Origin: Catellatospora coxensis
GTDB taxonomy: Bacteria > Actinomycetota > Actinomycetes > Mycobacteriales > Micromonosporaceae
Assembly (NCBI RefSeq): GCF_016862635.1
Contig: NZ_BONI01000086.1
Coordinates: forward strand, 1 to 37,464
DNA length: 37,464 bases
Direction of reading: 5' to 3'
This document shows, one piece after another, positions 16,504-23,948 of the stretch (positions within the stretch are counted from its first letter, which is position 1; every line of letters starts with the position of its first letter). The notes under the pieces were generated by a model. The model was not told the DNA's origin, ran no database searches, and saw only the letters and a list, made by a program, of their open reading frames with translations. A program made the translations under genes and the position numbers.

Positions 16504-16782
16504 TCACCGCGGGTTGCCGAAGCCGGCGTCGTAGGCGGGCCCGTCCGCCTGGTTCGACGTCCCGCGCTCGGCGGCCCGTCTCCCGGTCCGCCGGGAGCGC
16601 GCGGTCTGCGCTGCCGCCTGCTGCTCCGCCTCCCGCCGCAGGGCCGCCTCCATGATCGCCTGCTCGACGACCGGGTCCCGGGGGTTCGTGCGCCGCTGCG
16701 CGGTGGTGTGAAAGAGCGCGTAAACCGCGAGTGCCAGGACGGCACCGCACGGCGCGACCAGCAGAATCCCCGTGTCACTCAT
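16504..16782 (-). CDS. Small single-TM protein of unknown function
   Basis: 92 aa. One N-terminal hydrophobic helix (about residues 4-24, GILLVAPCGAVLALAVYALF), then a charged Ala/Arg/Glu-rich region that could form a long cytoplasmic helix (DPVVEQAIMEAALRREAEQQ and onward), and a short polar tail. ATG at 16782 is chosen because the membrane helix follows directly; the longer frame to 16887 adds His/Pro/Arg residues in the promoter region of the pectate lyase. I do not recognise the family. Coding potential is plausible from strand-consistent third-position GC but not proven. Confidence 0.6.
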   Translation of the reverse strand: MSDTGILLVAPCGAVLALAVYALFHTTAQRRTNPRDPVVEQAIMEAALRREAEQQAAAQTARSRRTGRRAAERGTSNQADGPAYDAGFGNPR

Positions 16783-16897
16783 GGCGCGCAGCCTAGGCGG
16801 CGGCTGCCACCCGGCCCGGTGTCTGTGATCATGGCGCGCAATCCGGGTCGACGGTGCCGGGCTCGATGTCCACGCGCAGCCTGGCATGCCATATCCA

Positions 16898-16949
16898 TTG
16901 ACTTAGTTTGATGTCACGACTAACCTTCGAGTGCGGAAAGCGCTTTCCG
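16898..16949 (+). promoter_or_regulatory. Pectate lyase promoter with LacI-type operator
   Basis: TTGACT (16898-16903), a 17-nt spacer, and TAACCT (16921-16926) form a good sigma-70-like promoter. The predicted start of transcription (about 16933) is directly before CGGAAAGCGCTTTCCG (16934-16949), a perfect 16-bp palindrome with the central CG and GAAA/TTTC arms of LacI/GalR-family operators. A repressor there would block the promoter until an oligosaccharide inducer is present. No LacI-family gene is in the window. Confidence 0.8.
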
Positions 16950-17020
16950 TATCCGCTCACCCACACCGCGGACCGGCTCGCCCAGGCCGCCCGCGGTGCC
17001 AACCCTCGGAGGTCGATCCG

Positions 17021-18466
17021 ATGTCACAACCCACTCCACGGACGTCGCCCCGCCGCTCATGGCGCCTGCGAACGGCACTCGTCGCGGCGCTGACCCTGGC
17101 CCTCGCGGCGGTCGGCGCGGTCGTCGCGGCGCCCGCCCAGGCGGTCACCATCGACACCGGCGCCTGGTACGTCATCGTGTCCCGGCACAGCGGCAAGGCC
17201 GTCGACCTGTACAACTTCAGCACCGCCGACGGCGCCCCGATCGTCCAGTGGGCCCGCAACGACGGCTACCAGCAGCAGTGGCAGTTCGTCGACGCCGGCA
17301 GCGGCTACTACAAGCTGCGCTCGCGGCAGAGCGGCAAGTTCCTCGAACTGCCCAACGCCAACGACGGCACCGGCCTGGTGCAGAACCCGGACAACGGCAC
17401 CACCCGCCAGCACTTCGCGGTCCGCGACACCGACAGCGGCTACGTGAAGTTCCTCAACCGGCACAGCGGCAAGGCCCTCGACGTGTGGGAGTGGTCCACC
17501 GCCGATGGCGGCATCATCAGCCAGTTCGCCGACCTCAACGGCTGGAACCAGCACTGGCAGCTCATCGCGGTCGGCTCCGGCGGCGGCGGAGGTGGCGGCG
17601 GTGGCGGCTCGCAGACCGGGCTCGTCGGCTGGGCGACCCAGGGCGGCGGCACCACCGGCGGCGGCAGCGCCGCGGCCACCACGGTCACCAGCTCGTCGGC
17701 CCTGTCCAGCGCCGTCTCCGGCAGCACCGCGCGGGTCGTGCGCATCTCCGGCACGATCTCCTGCTCCGGCATGATCACCGTCGGGTCCAACAAGACCATC
17801 CTCGGCAACTCCGGCGCGACGATCGCGGGCTGCGGCCTGAACGTCTCCAACGCCAGCAACGTGATCATCCGCAACATCTCGTTCCGGGACTGGAACGACG
17901 ACGCGGTCAACGTCCAGTACTCGACCCGGGTCTGGATCGACCACAACAGCTTCACCAACGGGTACGACGGCGCGGTCGACGTCAAGCGCGCCTCCGACTA
18001 CGTCACCGTCTCCTGGAACCGGGTGTACGGGCACGACAAGTCCATGCTGCTCGGCCACAGCGACGACAACGCCAGCGAGGACCGCGGCCACCTGCGGGTG
18101 ACCTACCACCACAACTGGTTCGACGGTTCGGGCACCCGCCACCCGCGGGTCCGCTTCGGCAACCCGGTGCACGTGTACAACAACTACTACCGGGGCAACG
18201 AGTACGGCGTCGCGTCGACCATGGGCGCGGGCGTGCTCGTCGAGGGCAACTACTTCGAGAGCGTCGACGAGCCCACGCTGGTCGGGTACGCCGACTCCGC
18301 CGACGGCGCGATCGTGCAGCGCAACAACTACTTCACCGGCTCCGGCAGCCCGGAGAGCGGCGGGGGCAGCGTGTCGGGCATCCCGTACTCGTACACCCTG
18401 GACAGCGCCAGTGGCGTCAAGGCCGGTGTGAGCGCGGGCGCGGGCGCGGGCCGGATCACGGTCTGA
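17021..18466 (+). CDS. Secreted pectate lyase (PL1) with N-terminal ricin-type lectin module
   Basis: 481 aa. Signal peptide (basic RRSWRLRTALVAALTLALAA and onward, cleavage near AQA), then a ricin B/CBM13-like beta-trefoil (about residues 45-185) with three repeats ending in QQQWQF, RQHFAV and NQHWQL, a poly-Gly linker, then a PL1 parallel beta-helix. PL1 signatures: VWIDHNSF, DGAVDVKRASDYVTVSWN (calcium-binding Asp residues) and GTRHPRVRFG (catalytic Arg region). It cleaves de-esterified polygalacturonate by beta-elimination outside the cell, with the lectin module likely binding plant polysaccharide. GGAGG lies 8 nt before the ATG. Regulation by the upstream LacI-type site is strongly suggested. 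Its own hairpin ends the transcript. Confidence 0.95.
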   Translation: MSQPTPRTSPRRSWRLRTALVAALTLALAAVGAVVAAPAQAVTIDTGAWYVIVSRHSGKAVDLYNFSTADGAPIVQWARNDGYQQQWQFVDAGSGYYKLRSRQSGKFLELPNANDGTGLVQNPDNGTTRQHFAVRDTDSGYVKFLNRHSGKALDVWEWSTADGGIISQFADLNGWNQHWQLIAVGSGGGGGGGGGGSQTGLVGWATQGGGTTGGGSAAATTVTSSSALSSAVSGSTARVVRISGTISCSGMITVGSNKTILGNSGATIAGCGLNVSNASNVIIRNISFRDWNDDAVNVQYSTRVWIDHNSFTNGYDGAVDVKRASDYVTVSWNRVYGHDKSMLLGHSDDNASEDRGHLRVTYHHNWFDGSGTRHPRVRFGNPVHVYNNYYRGNEYGVASTMGAGVLVEGNYFESVDEPTLVGYADSADGAIVQRNNYFTGSGSPESGGGSVSGIPYSYTLDSASGVKAGVSAGAGAGRITV

Positions 18467-18472
18467 CACCCG

Positions 18473-18507
18473 TCCGGGCGGGCCGGCCCTACACCGGCCC
18501 GCCCGGA
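18473..18507 (+). terminator. Terminator after pectate lyase
   Basis: Perfect 14-bp GC stem (18473-18486 with 18494-18507) with a 7-nt loop, just after the stop. It separates the lyase from the next gene, which has its own -10 box. Confidence 0.75.
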
Positions 18508-18537
18508 TCACGGTCACCGGGGACCGGGCGGCGTCCC

Positions 18538-18549
18538 TAGGATGGCCGG
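18538..18549 (+). promoter_or_regulatory. Probable -10 box of a leaderless Eis-like gene
   Basis: TAGGAT (18538-18543) ends 6 nt before the ATG, with no Shine-Dalgarno. Consistent with a leaderless transcript. Confidence 0.45.
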
Positions 18550-19731
18550 ATGGTCTACGAGGTAAGGCAGCTTCAGGAGCAGGACGGGCCCGCCGCCTGG
18601 CGGCTGGGCAGCGTCGTGTTCGGATACCACGCGTCCCCGGCGCCGGAGGACTTCAGCCTCGTGCCGGGCCGGGTGACCTGGGGCGTGCTCGACGGAGACC
18701 GGCTCATCGCCAAGGCCGTCGACCGCGAGCAGGGCCAGTGGTTCGGCGGCCGGATCGTGCCCACGTCCGGCGTGGCGGGCGTCGCGGTCGCCCCCGAGGC
18801 GCGCCGCGGGGGAGTGGGCCGCCAGGTGCTCACCCGGCTGCTGGCCGGGGCCCGCGAGCGGGGCGCGGCGCTCAGCGCGCTGTTCCCGTCGACGCCGCAC
18901 CCGTACCGCAGGCTGGGCTGGGAGGAGGTCGGCGCGCTGACCTACCTCAGCGTGCCGACGTCGGCGCTGGCGGCGATCCGGCCGGGTCCCGGGGTCACGC
19001 TGCGCCCGGCGGCCATCGAGGACGTGCCCGCCGTCCAGGCCCTCTACCGTGACTGGGCCAGGTCCGGCACCGGCATGATGGAGCGCTCCGGCCTGCTGTA
19101 CGACACCACGCCGGAGAAGTTCCTGGCCGCCTACGACGGCGTCACCGTCGCCGTGGGCGCGACGGGCGCCGTCGAGGGTTACGCGAGCTGGGTACGCGGT
19201 CCACACACTGATCCGGTGGCCCGGGTGACCGCGCACGACCTGGTCGCCACCACCCCGGAGGCGCAGTCCGCGCTGCTGGCCATGTTCGGCGGCTGGGCCA
19301 GTGTCGCGCCGACGACCGTGCTGCGGCTCGGCCAGGGCGACCCGGCCCTGCTGGAGATCCCGACGACGCTGGTCACCGTGGACAGCCGCCAGCCGTGGAT
19401 GCTGCGCCTGGTCGACGCGCCCGCCGCGATCGCGGCCCGCGGCTGGCCGGGTCACCTGACCGGCGCGGTCGACCTGGAGCTCGCCGACCCCGAGTGCAGG
19501 TGGAACGCCGGCCCGTGGCGGCTGGTGCTCGACGGCGGCATCGGGCGGCTGGAACCCGGCGGCTCCGGCGGTGTCCGGTTCACCCCGCGCGGCCTGGCCG
19601 CCTGGTACGCGGGCGCGGCCACGCCGTCGGCGCTGCGCCGGGCCGGCCTGCTGAGCGGCGACGCCGTCGCCGACCCGCTGCTGTCCGCGGCGACCGCCGG
19701 GCCGGTCCCCGTCCTGCACGACTTCTTCTGA
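18550..19731 (+). CDS. Eis-family GNAT acetyltransferase
   Basis: 393 aa, close to mycobacterial Eis (about 400). Three parts are visible: an N-terminal GNAT domain with acetyl-CoA loop VAPEARRGGVGRQVL, a second divergent GNAT-like domain starting near LRPAAIEDVPAVQALY, and a C-terminal SCP2/sterol-carrier-like part (GAVDLELADPECRWNAGPWRL and onward). The likely catalytic Tyr sits in the TPHPYRRLGWE motif. The chain ends in Phe, as in Eis, where the C-terminal carboxylate acts in catalysis. Eis enzymes acetylate amines at several positions, including aminoglycosides; the native substrate here is not known. It could contribute to aminoglycoside tolerance, which is inference only. Confidence 0.92.
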   Translation: MVYEVRQLQEQDGPAAWRLGSVVFGYHASPAPEDFSLVPGRVTWGVLDGDRLIAKAVDREQGQWFGGRIVPTSGVAGVAVAPEARRGGVGRQVLTRLLAGARERGAALSALFPSTPHPYRRLGWEEVGALTYLSVPTSALAAIRPGPGVTLRPAAIEDVPAVQALYRDWARSGTGMMERSGLLYDTTPEKFLAAYDGVTVAVGATGAVEGYASWVRGPHTDPVARVTAHDLVATTPEAQSALLAMFGGWASVAPTTVLRLGQGDPALLEIPTTLVTVDSRQPWMLRLVDAPAAIAARGWPGHLTGAVDLELADPECRWNAGPWRLVLDGGIGRLEPGGSGGVRFTPRGLAAWYAGAATPSALRRAGLLSGDAVADPLLSAATAGPVPVLHDFF

Positions 19732-19751
19732 TCCGCCTCTTCTGATCCGTG

Positions 19752-19789
19752 CGGCGGCCGGTCGGTCCATGGTGGACCGCCGGCCGCCG
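19752..19789 (+). terminator. Terminator after the Eis-like gene
   Basis: 17 paired bases (10 + 7) interrupted by one bulged T at 19762, with a 3-nt loop (arms 19752-19769 and 19773-19789), 20 nt after the stop codon. Confidence 0.75.
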
Positions 19790-19842
19790 TTCGGCCTGAT
19801 TGTGAAGGAAAATTTCGCAAACATCTGGCATGGCGCAAGGTA

Positions 19843-19870
19843 TCGACATAGACGCGGATGACGATATATG
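19843..19870 (+). promoter_or_regulatory. Possible promoter of the amidase locus
   Basis: TCGACA (19843-19848), a 16-nt spacer and TATATG (19865-19870) in an unusually AT-rich stretch. Upstream, TTGTGAA (19800-19806) and TTCGCAA (19814-19820) form an imperfect inverted pair that could bind a regulator. The call rests on box similarity only. Confidence 0.35.
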
Positions 19871-19963
19871 GTGCCGTCACGCCGCCTGGCCAGGCATGAC
19901 GCAGGTCTGATCAGGCGCGCGCGAGCTTGGGCTCGTGTCCCTCCCTACCCCCCGAGGAGTGCC

Positions 19964-20122
19964 GTGACCAGAATCCGATCCCTGCGTGCGCGCCGCCGGC
20001 GGCTGCTCGGCGTGCCCGCGCTCGTGGCCGCCGCGGTGGCGCTGGTGTCCCGCCCCGCCCACGCCGCGACCGAACCCGCCCCGGAGCCCGAGTGCGCCGC
20101 CGACCTCATCCAGGGGGCGTGA
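19964..20122 (+). CDS. Signal-peptide ORF, probable 5' part of the amidase gene (frame-split)
   Basis: 52 aa: GTG with GAGGAG 4 nt upstream, a strongly basic N-region (RIRSLRARRRR), a hydrophobic core (LLGVPALVAAAVALVS), a cleavage site near AHA, and a short Glu/Pro/Cys mature part ending DLIQGA. The TGA (20120-20122) overlaps an ATG (20122-20124) that opens the amidase in the -1 frame. Five G's at 20113-20117 precede the stop; a sixth G would fuse both frames through LIQGGVMATIPW into a normal secreted amidase. So this is most likely the exporting half of one protein, separated by a one-base deletion, an assembly error, or translational coupling/-1 slippage. Confidence 0.7.
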   Translation: MTRIRSLRARRRRLLGVPALVAAAVALVSRPAHAATEPAPEPECAADLIQGA

Positions 20123-21087
20123 TGGCGACCATCCCCTGGCTGGCCGACGTGCTGCGGGCGGCCGGTGTGCAGGTCGTCGAGGAGGGCGACTGGCGCAACC
20201 GGATGCGCCCGGGGTCCTTCGACCCGATCGGCGTGCTGTGGCACCACACTGCCGCCACGTCCAGCGCGTCCAACCCGCACCCGGCCCTGAACGTCTGCAT
20301 CAACGGCCGCTCCGACCTGGCCGGGCCGCTGTGCCAGGCGCTCGTGGACTACCACGGTGTGTTCCACATCATCTCGGCCGGGCGCTGTAACCACGCCGGG
20401 TCGGCGCGGGCCAGCGGCCCCATCCCGGCCGGTGACGGCAACACCATGCTGATCGGCTGGGAGATCGACTACAACGGCGTGAACCAGCAGATGACCGCCG
20501 CGCAGTACAACGCCTCGATCGCGGCGACCGCGGCGGTGCTCAAGCGGCTCGGCCGCGACTCCAGCTACGCCCGCGGCCACCGGGAGACCAGCACCACCGG
20601 CAAGATCGACCCGTACGCCATCGACCTCAACGTGATGCGCGCCGACGTGGCGCGGGCCATGAACCCGCCCACCGGCGGCTGGACGTCCACCGTGGACAAC
20701 ACCACCGCGGGGCGGTTCACCGCCAGCACCAGCTGGGGCACCTCGTCCTACTCCGGCCAGCGGTTCGGGGAGAACTACCGGTTCGCCGACCCGGTCGCCG
20801 CCAGCGACGCCGCCTGGTACAAGTTCGCGATCCCGGAGACGGGCAACTACCGCGTCGAGGCGTGGTGGCCGGCCGACCCGGGCTACAACAGCGCCGCGCC
20901 GTACGTGATCGTGACCAGCGGTGGCAACCAGAGCGTGACCGTGGACCAGCGGGCGACCGGTGGCCAGTGGCGCGTCCTGGGCACCTTCAACCTCACCGCG
21001 GGCGACGCCAACAAGGTCGCCGTCAGCCGGTGGACCAACGGCACCGGACTGGTCATCGCCGACGCGGTCCGCGTGACCCGGGTCTGA
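20122..21087 (+). CDS. Peptidoglycan amidase (Amidase_2/PGRP) with golvesin-like C-terminal domain
   Basis: 321 aa. N-acetylmuramoyl-L-alanine amidase fold (about residues 1-180): zinc ligands in VLWHHTAATSS and GRCNHAG, and the GHRETSTTGKIDP motif (third His region plus Lys/Asp), as in phage-type and PGRP amidases. The C-terminal about 130 residues (FTASTSWGTSSYSGQRFG through VIADAVRVTRV) look like a golvesin/xanthan-lyase C-terminal beta-sandwich often attached to secreted amidases. The enzyme would cut the bond between MurNAc and the stem peptide. Read from its ATG it has no signal peptide; that is supplied by the preceding ORF in another frame (see 19964-20122), so the gene is best viewed as frameshifted or coupled. 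Confidence 0.88.
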   Translation: MATIPWLADVLRAAGVQVVEEGDWRNRMRPGSFDPIGVLWHHTAATSSASNPHPALNVCINGRSDLAGPLCQALVDYHGVFHIISAGRCNHAGSARASGPIPAGDGNTMLIGWEIDYNGVNQQMTAAQYNASIAATAAVLKRLGRDSSYARGHRETSTTGKIDPYAIDLNVMRADVARAMNPPTGGWTSTVDNTTAGRFTASTSWGTSSYSGQRFGENYRFADPVAASDAAWYKFAIPETGNYRVEAWWPADPGYNSAAPYVIVTSGGNQSVTVDQRATGGQWRVLGTFNLTAGDANKVAVSRWTNGTGLVIADAVRVTRV

Positions 21088-21136
21088 CAAGTATGCCCCT
21101 GGCGATCTTGATATCGCCAGGGGCATACTTGATATC
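21088..21136. promoter_or_regulatory. 19-bp-arm palindrome: amidase terminator and/or vapBC operator
   Basis: Arms 21088-21106 and 21113-21131 are perfect reverse complements around a 6-nt loop. It starts right at the amidase stop and ends 6 nt before the antitoxin ATG. CATACT (21124-21129), 7 nt before the ATG, could be a leaderless -10 inside the right arm. CTTGATATC occurs twice (21107-21115 and 21128-21136), 21 bp apart, two helical turns. VapBC pairs normally repress their own promoter, so this is a good operator candidate, possibly doubling as the upstream terminator. Confidence 0.65.
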
Positions 21137-21343
21137 ATGTCACGTACTGTCATCGACCTCGACGATGAGAAGCTCGCTGCGGCCGCCCGGGAACTGGGCA
21201 CCAAGACCAAGGTCGAGACGGTGAACGCCGCGCTCGCCTTCGTCGCCGAGCGCCGCCGCCGGGCCGAGGTGTTCGACGATCCGCTGGTCTGGGGCAGTCC
21301 CGACCTGGCCGACCCCGAGGTCCGGGCGAGCGCCCGCCGGTGA
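21137..21343 (+). CDS. vapB: VapB-family antitoxin
   Basis: 68 aa. The N-terminus MSRTVIDLDDEKLAAAARELG, followed by TKVETVNAALAFVAERRRR, is the ribbon-helix-helix-like DNA-binding region of the actinobacterial VapB (DUF2191) type. The C-terminal acidic tail (FDDPLVWGSPDLADPEVRASARR) is the usual toxin-neutralising segment. Its TGA overlaps the toxin GTG (GTGA), the normal coupled arrangement that keeps antitoxin in excess. It probably binds the palindrome just upstream to repress the operon. Confidence 0.92.
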   Translation: MSRTVIDLDDEKLAAAARELGTKTKVETVNAALAFVAERRRRAEVFDDPLVWGSPDLADPEVRASARR

Positions 21344-21771
21344 CCGGCGTTCCCGCGGGGCTGTACCTGGCCGACACGAGCGCGATCGCGCGCGTCCGGC
21401 ACGATCCGGTCCGCGCCGAGCTGACCCGGCTCGGCAAGGCCGGGCTGCTGGCCACATGCGTGGTCGTCGACCTGGAGGTCCTCTACTCCGCGCGCAGTTC
21501 GGCCGAGTACGCGCGGACCGCCGCGCTGCGGGCGGCCGGCTTCGTCGACCTGCCGCCGACCCCGGAGATCGCCCGGCGGGCCCGGGAGATCCAGGCGATG
21601 CTCGCCCGGCGCAGCCAGCATCGCGCCGCGGGCTGCCCCGACCTGCTGACCGCCGCCATCGCCGAGCACTACGGCGCCATCGTCCTGCACTACGACTCCG
21701 ACTTCGACCACATCGCCGCGGTGTCCGGCCTGCAGACGCGCTGGGTGGTGCCGCGCGGGTCGGTGTCCTAG
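21340..21771 (+). CDS. vapC: VapC-family PIN-domain ribonuclease toxin
   Basis: 143 aa, full-length PIN domain. Mg-binding acidic residues are all visible: D12 in YLADTSAIA, the Glu in VVVDLEVLYSAR, the Asp in CPDLLTAAIAEHYG, and the final D-x-D-F in HYDSDFDHIA. VapC toxins cut specific tRNAs or rRNA when free of VapB. The GTG start overlaps the antitoxin stop. The TAG stop overlaps the TAG of the convergent DUF2809 gene in the self-complementary tetramer CTAG, leaving no space for a terminator between them. The pair looks intact and active. Confidence 0.94.
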   Translation: MTGVPAGLYLADTSAIARVRHDPVRAELTRLGKAGLLATCVVVDLEVLYSARSSAEYARTAALRAAGFVDLPPTPEIARRAREIQAMLARRSQHRAAGCPDLLTAAIAEHYGAIVLHYDSDFDHIAAVSGLQTRWVVPRGSVS

Positions 21772-22169
21772 CCGGCTGCGCGGGCTGTGGCGCGCGCCCG
21801 CAGCAGCACGTGCACGGCGACCAGCGGGAGCACCCCGGCCGGATACCAGAGCATGTCCAGCGGGTCGTACGCGACGCCGAGCGCCAGCCGGGCCAGCAGA
21901 CTGCGCTCCGACAGGTACGCCGGCACGCCGGTCAGCTGCGACAGCTCGACCAGCCAGCAGAACGCGACCGCCACCGCCCCCGCGACCAGGGGCGTCGTGC
22001 GCGGCCGGAGGAAGAACACTCCCGCGTAGATCATCGAGGCGTAGAGCGCGGTGCCGGAGTGCTGCTCCAGTGGCCCGCCCGCGAGCGCCCGGATGAGCAG
22101 GGCGATCGCCAGGACGGCGACGGCCGCGGCGAGTGCGAGCAGGCGGCGGGCCGAGTCGGTGCGGAGCAT
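21768..22169 (-). CDS. DUF2809-family small membrane protein
   Basis: 133 aa, four hydrophobic segments (about residues 8-27, 42-58, 60-80, 102-122). Contains the E-L-S-Q (WLVELSQLTGVPAYL) and DPLDMLWYPAGV motifs that mark DUF2809 membrane proteins, a family of unknown function sometimes related to VanZ-like proteins by topology. The ATG at 22169 directly precedes a short basic segment and the first helix. Its stop shares CTAG with vapC, convergent. No operon partner. Confidence 0.85.
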   Translation of the reverse strand: MLRTDSARRLLALAAAVAVLAIALLIRALAGGPLEQHSGTALYASMIYAGVFFLRPRTTPLVAGAVAVAFCWLVELSQLTGVPAYLSERSLLARLALGVAYDPLDMLWYPAGVLPLVAVHVLLRARATARAAG

Positions 22170-22318
22170 CCGCCGATGGTACGGAGCCCGCCCGGCCCCG
22201 CCGTGGTGAACCTGTGGAGATCGTGTGCCCTGCCCGGGTGGCCGGCCTCGGAACCGACCCCCGGCCGTTCCTGGCGTGGGACCGGCTGCCCTGGCCGTCC
22301 CGGACGTGGCACGGCCCG

Positions 22319-22351
22319 CCGCCGCGGTCCGGTGGCACCCGGACGCGGCGG
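22319..22351 (-). terminator. Terminator after the WGR/propeller gene
   Basis: 13 paired bases (7 + 6) with one bulged G (22326) and a 6-nt loop (22333-22338); it sits 14 nt beyond the stop of the minus-strand WGR gene. Confidence 0.6.
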
Positions 22352-22364
22352 CGGGAGTCTCGGG

Positions 22365-23789
22365 TCAGGCCAGGCGGCGGATCTCGCCGAAGGCGCGGTA
22401 GAAGCCGCCCCGGCTGGCCTGGCGCACCTCGGACACGACGTAGCGCGCGCCGGCCTCGCGGATGCCCTTCGGGAACTGCACCTGCCACGACTGCTGGAAG
22501 CCCTCGGACACCACGCGCACCCGCAGCCGCCCGCCCTCCTCGAAGCACTCCAGCACGACGCCGTCGGCGCCCGCCTCGGCGGAGACGACCTCGACCGTGG
22601 TGGACGCCGGGACCGCCTCGATGTGCGCGGCCTTCACGTCGACGATCTCGGGCACGGTGCCGGACTCGGCCGCCCGGATCGCCGACTCGGTGGCGTCGAT
22701 GCAGGCCAGCGAGCCGTCCGTGGTCACGATGAAGAGGCGCTCGTCGTGGTACTGCATCGAGTACGCCGAGCCGCAGCCGGTGCCGAGCTTCCACAGCCGG
22801 GTGCCGGAGCTGTCGAAGCAGTACACCGACGAGCTGCTGTCACCGGCGAACACGTACGCCCCGTCGGGGCTGGTCGCGCAGGAGAACACGGGGGCGTCGC
22901 ACTGGTACTCCCGGCGCGGCGAGCCGTCCTTGCCCAGCTCGACGACCTTGCGGGTGGACGTGCCGGCGTACAGCGCGTGCTGCTCCTGCCAGCCGAACAG
23001 CACCGCGCCGGTGCTGCGGGTCCACAGCTGCTCGCCGGTGCGCCAGTCGTAGCTGGTCACGCCGCCGGAGTGGCCGTGGTGCACGGCGTCGGCGTCGCAG
23101 CGGACCATCCAGCCCGAGGAGCCCTGGCTCTTGCGCCGCCACAGGAATTCGTCCTCGTGGTCGATCGCGGCCACGCCGCCGCCCGCGTCGGACACGCCGA
23201 GCACGCCGTCGTGGATGTCGAGCCAGTAGATGTCGATGTCGGGCGCGATCCGGTAGGCCAGGCGCGGCACCTTGCCGGACAGGTCGTACACGTTGCCGTC
23301 GTCGCAGCCCGCGTAGAGCCAGGCGTCGTCGGCGACGATGCACTTGACCCCGTCGGGCAGCTTGAACTGCTGCATCACCTCGGCACTGTGCGACAGCGTG
23401 GTGATCACACCGGCCTCGTTGCCGACCATGCAGACCTTGCTGTCGACGAAGATGCCGAACGCGGACGTGCCCGACCGGTATCGCCACAGCACCGGCGCGG
23501 TCTTCGCGGTCGAGCGGGTGCTGACGATGGTGCGCCGCGACACCGCGCGCTTGGCCCGCGCGCCCTGCACCGCGGGGGCGTACCCCTTGCGTACCTTCTC
23601 GCCGATCTTCTTCGCCGCGGCGGCACGGGCCTTGGCGTTGTCGGCGAACGTGCTCTTCGTCGTGGCTCCGGCGTCGCCGATCCGGCCGTAGCGGATGGTC
23701 AGCTCGGTGTCGTCGACGACGACCTCGTAGAACTTGTGCGAGCCGCCGTCGGCTTCGGACAGTTCGAGGTAGGTGGTCTCAGCGGCCAT
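22365..23789 (-). CDS. WGR-domain protein with a C-terminal beta-propeller
   Basis: 474 aa. Residues about 1-85 form a WGR domain (LELSEADGGSHKFYEVVVDD, then IRYGRIGDAGATTKSTFADNAKARAAAAKKIGEKVRKGY). WGR domains bind DNA ends in PARPs and also occur in MolR-like and ligase/helicase-associated bacterial proteins. The remainder has repeated PQQ/WD-like blades: LYAGCDDGNVYDL, LWRRKSQG, VTSYDWRTGEQLWTR, ALYAGTSTRKVVEL, YVFAGDSSSSVYCF, LFIVTTDGSLACID. No signal peptide, so cytoplasmic. The ATG at 23789 gives the WGR domain a clean start; the longer frame toward 25367 is antisense to other genes. The function is unknown; nothing nearby points to DNA repair. Confidence 0.85.
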   Translation of the reverse strand: MAAETTYLELSEADGGSHKFYEVVVDDTELTIRYGRIGDAGATTKSTFADNAKARAAAAKKIGEKVRKGYAPAVQGARAKRAVSRRTIVSTRSTAKTAPVLWRYRSGTSAFGIFVDSKVCMVGNEAGVITTLSHSAEVMQQFKLPDGVKCIVADDAWLYAGCDDGNVYDLSGKVPRLAYRIAPDIDIYWLDIHDGVLGVSDAGGGVAAIDHEDEFLWRRKSQGSSGWMVRCDADAVHHGHSGGVTSYDWRTGEQLWTRSTGAVLFGWQEQHALYAGTSTRKVVELGKDGSPRREYQCDAPVFSCATSPDGAYVFAGDSSSSVYCFDSSGTRLWKLGTGCGSAYSMQYHDERLFIVTTDGSLACIDATESAIRAAESGTVPEIVDVKAAHIEAVPASTTVEVVSAEAGADGVVLECFEEGGRLRVRVVSEGFQQSWQVQFPKGIREAGARYVVSEVRQASRGGFYRAFGEIRRLA

Positions 23790-23948
23790 GGGGGAAGGGG
23801 CCTTCTCTCGCGGAGGGGAACGCTTCGGCCACACCGTATCCGCCGCCCCCGACAGCGCACCGCGCGGCAAACCAAGATCGGCCGTTGAGCCGATCCGCGA
23901 CCGCGCGACCTTGTCTACGCTGCGACGGATTCGAGAAACGGGGAGACG

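Noticed and set aside
19945-22794. 949-aa minus-strand frame
   Set aside because: Covers amidase, vapBC and parts of the DUF2809 and WGR genes in the wrong frame, with no recognisable domain.
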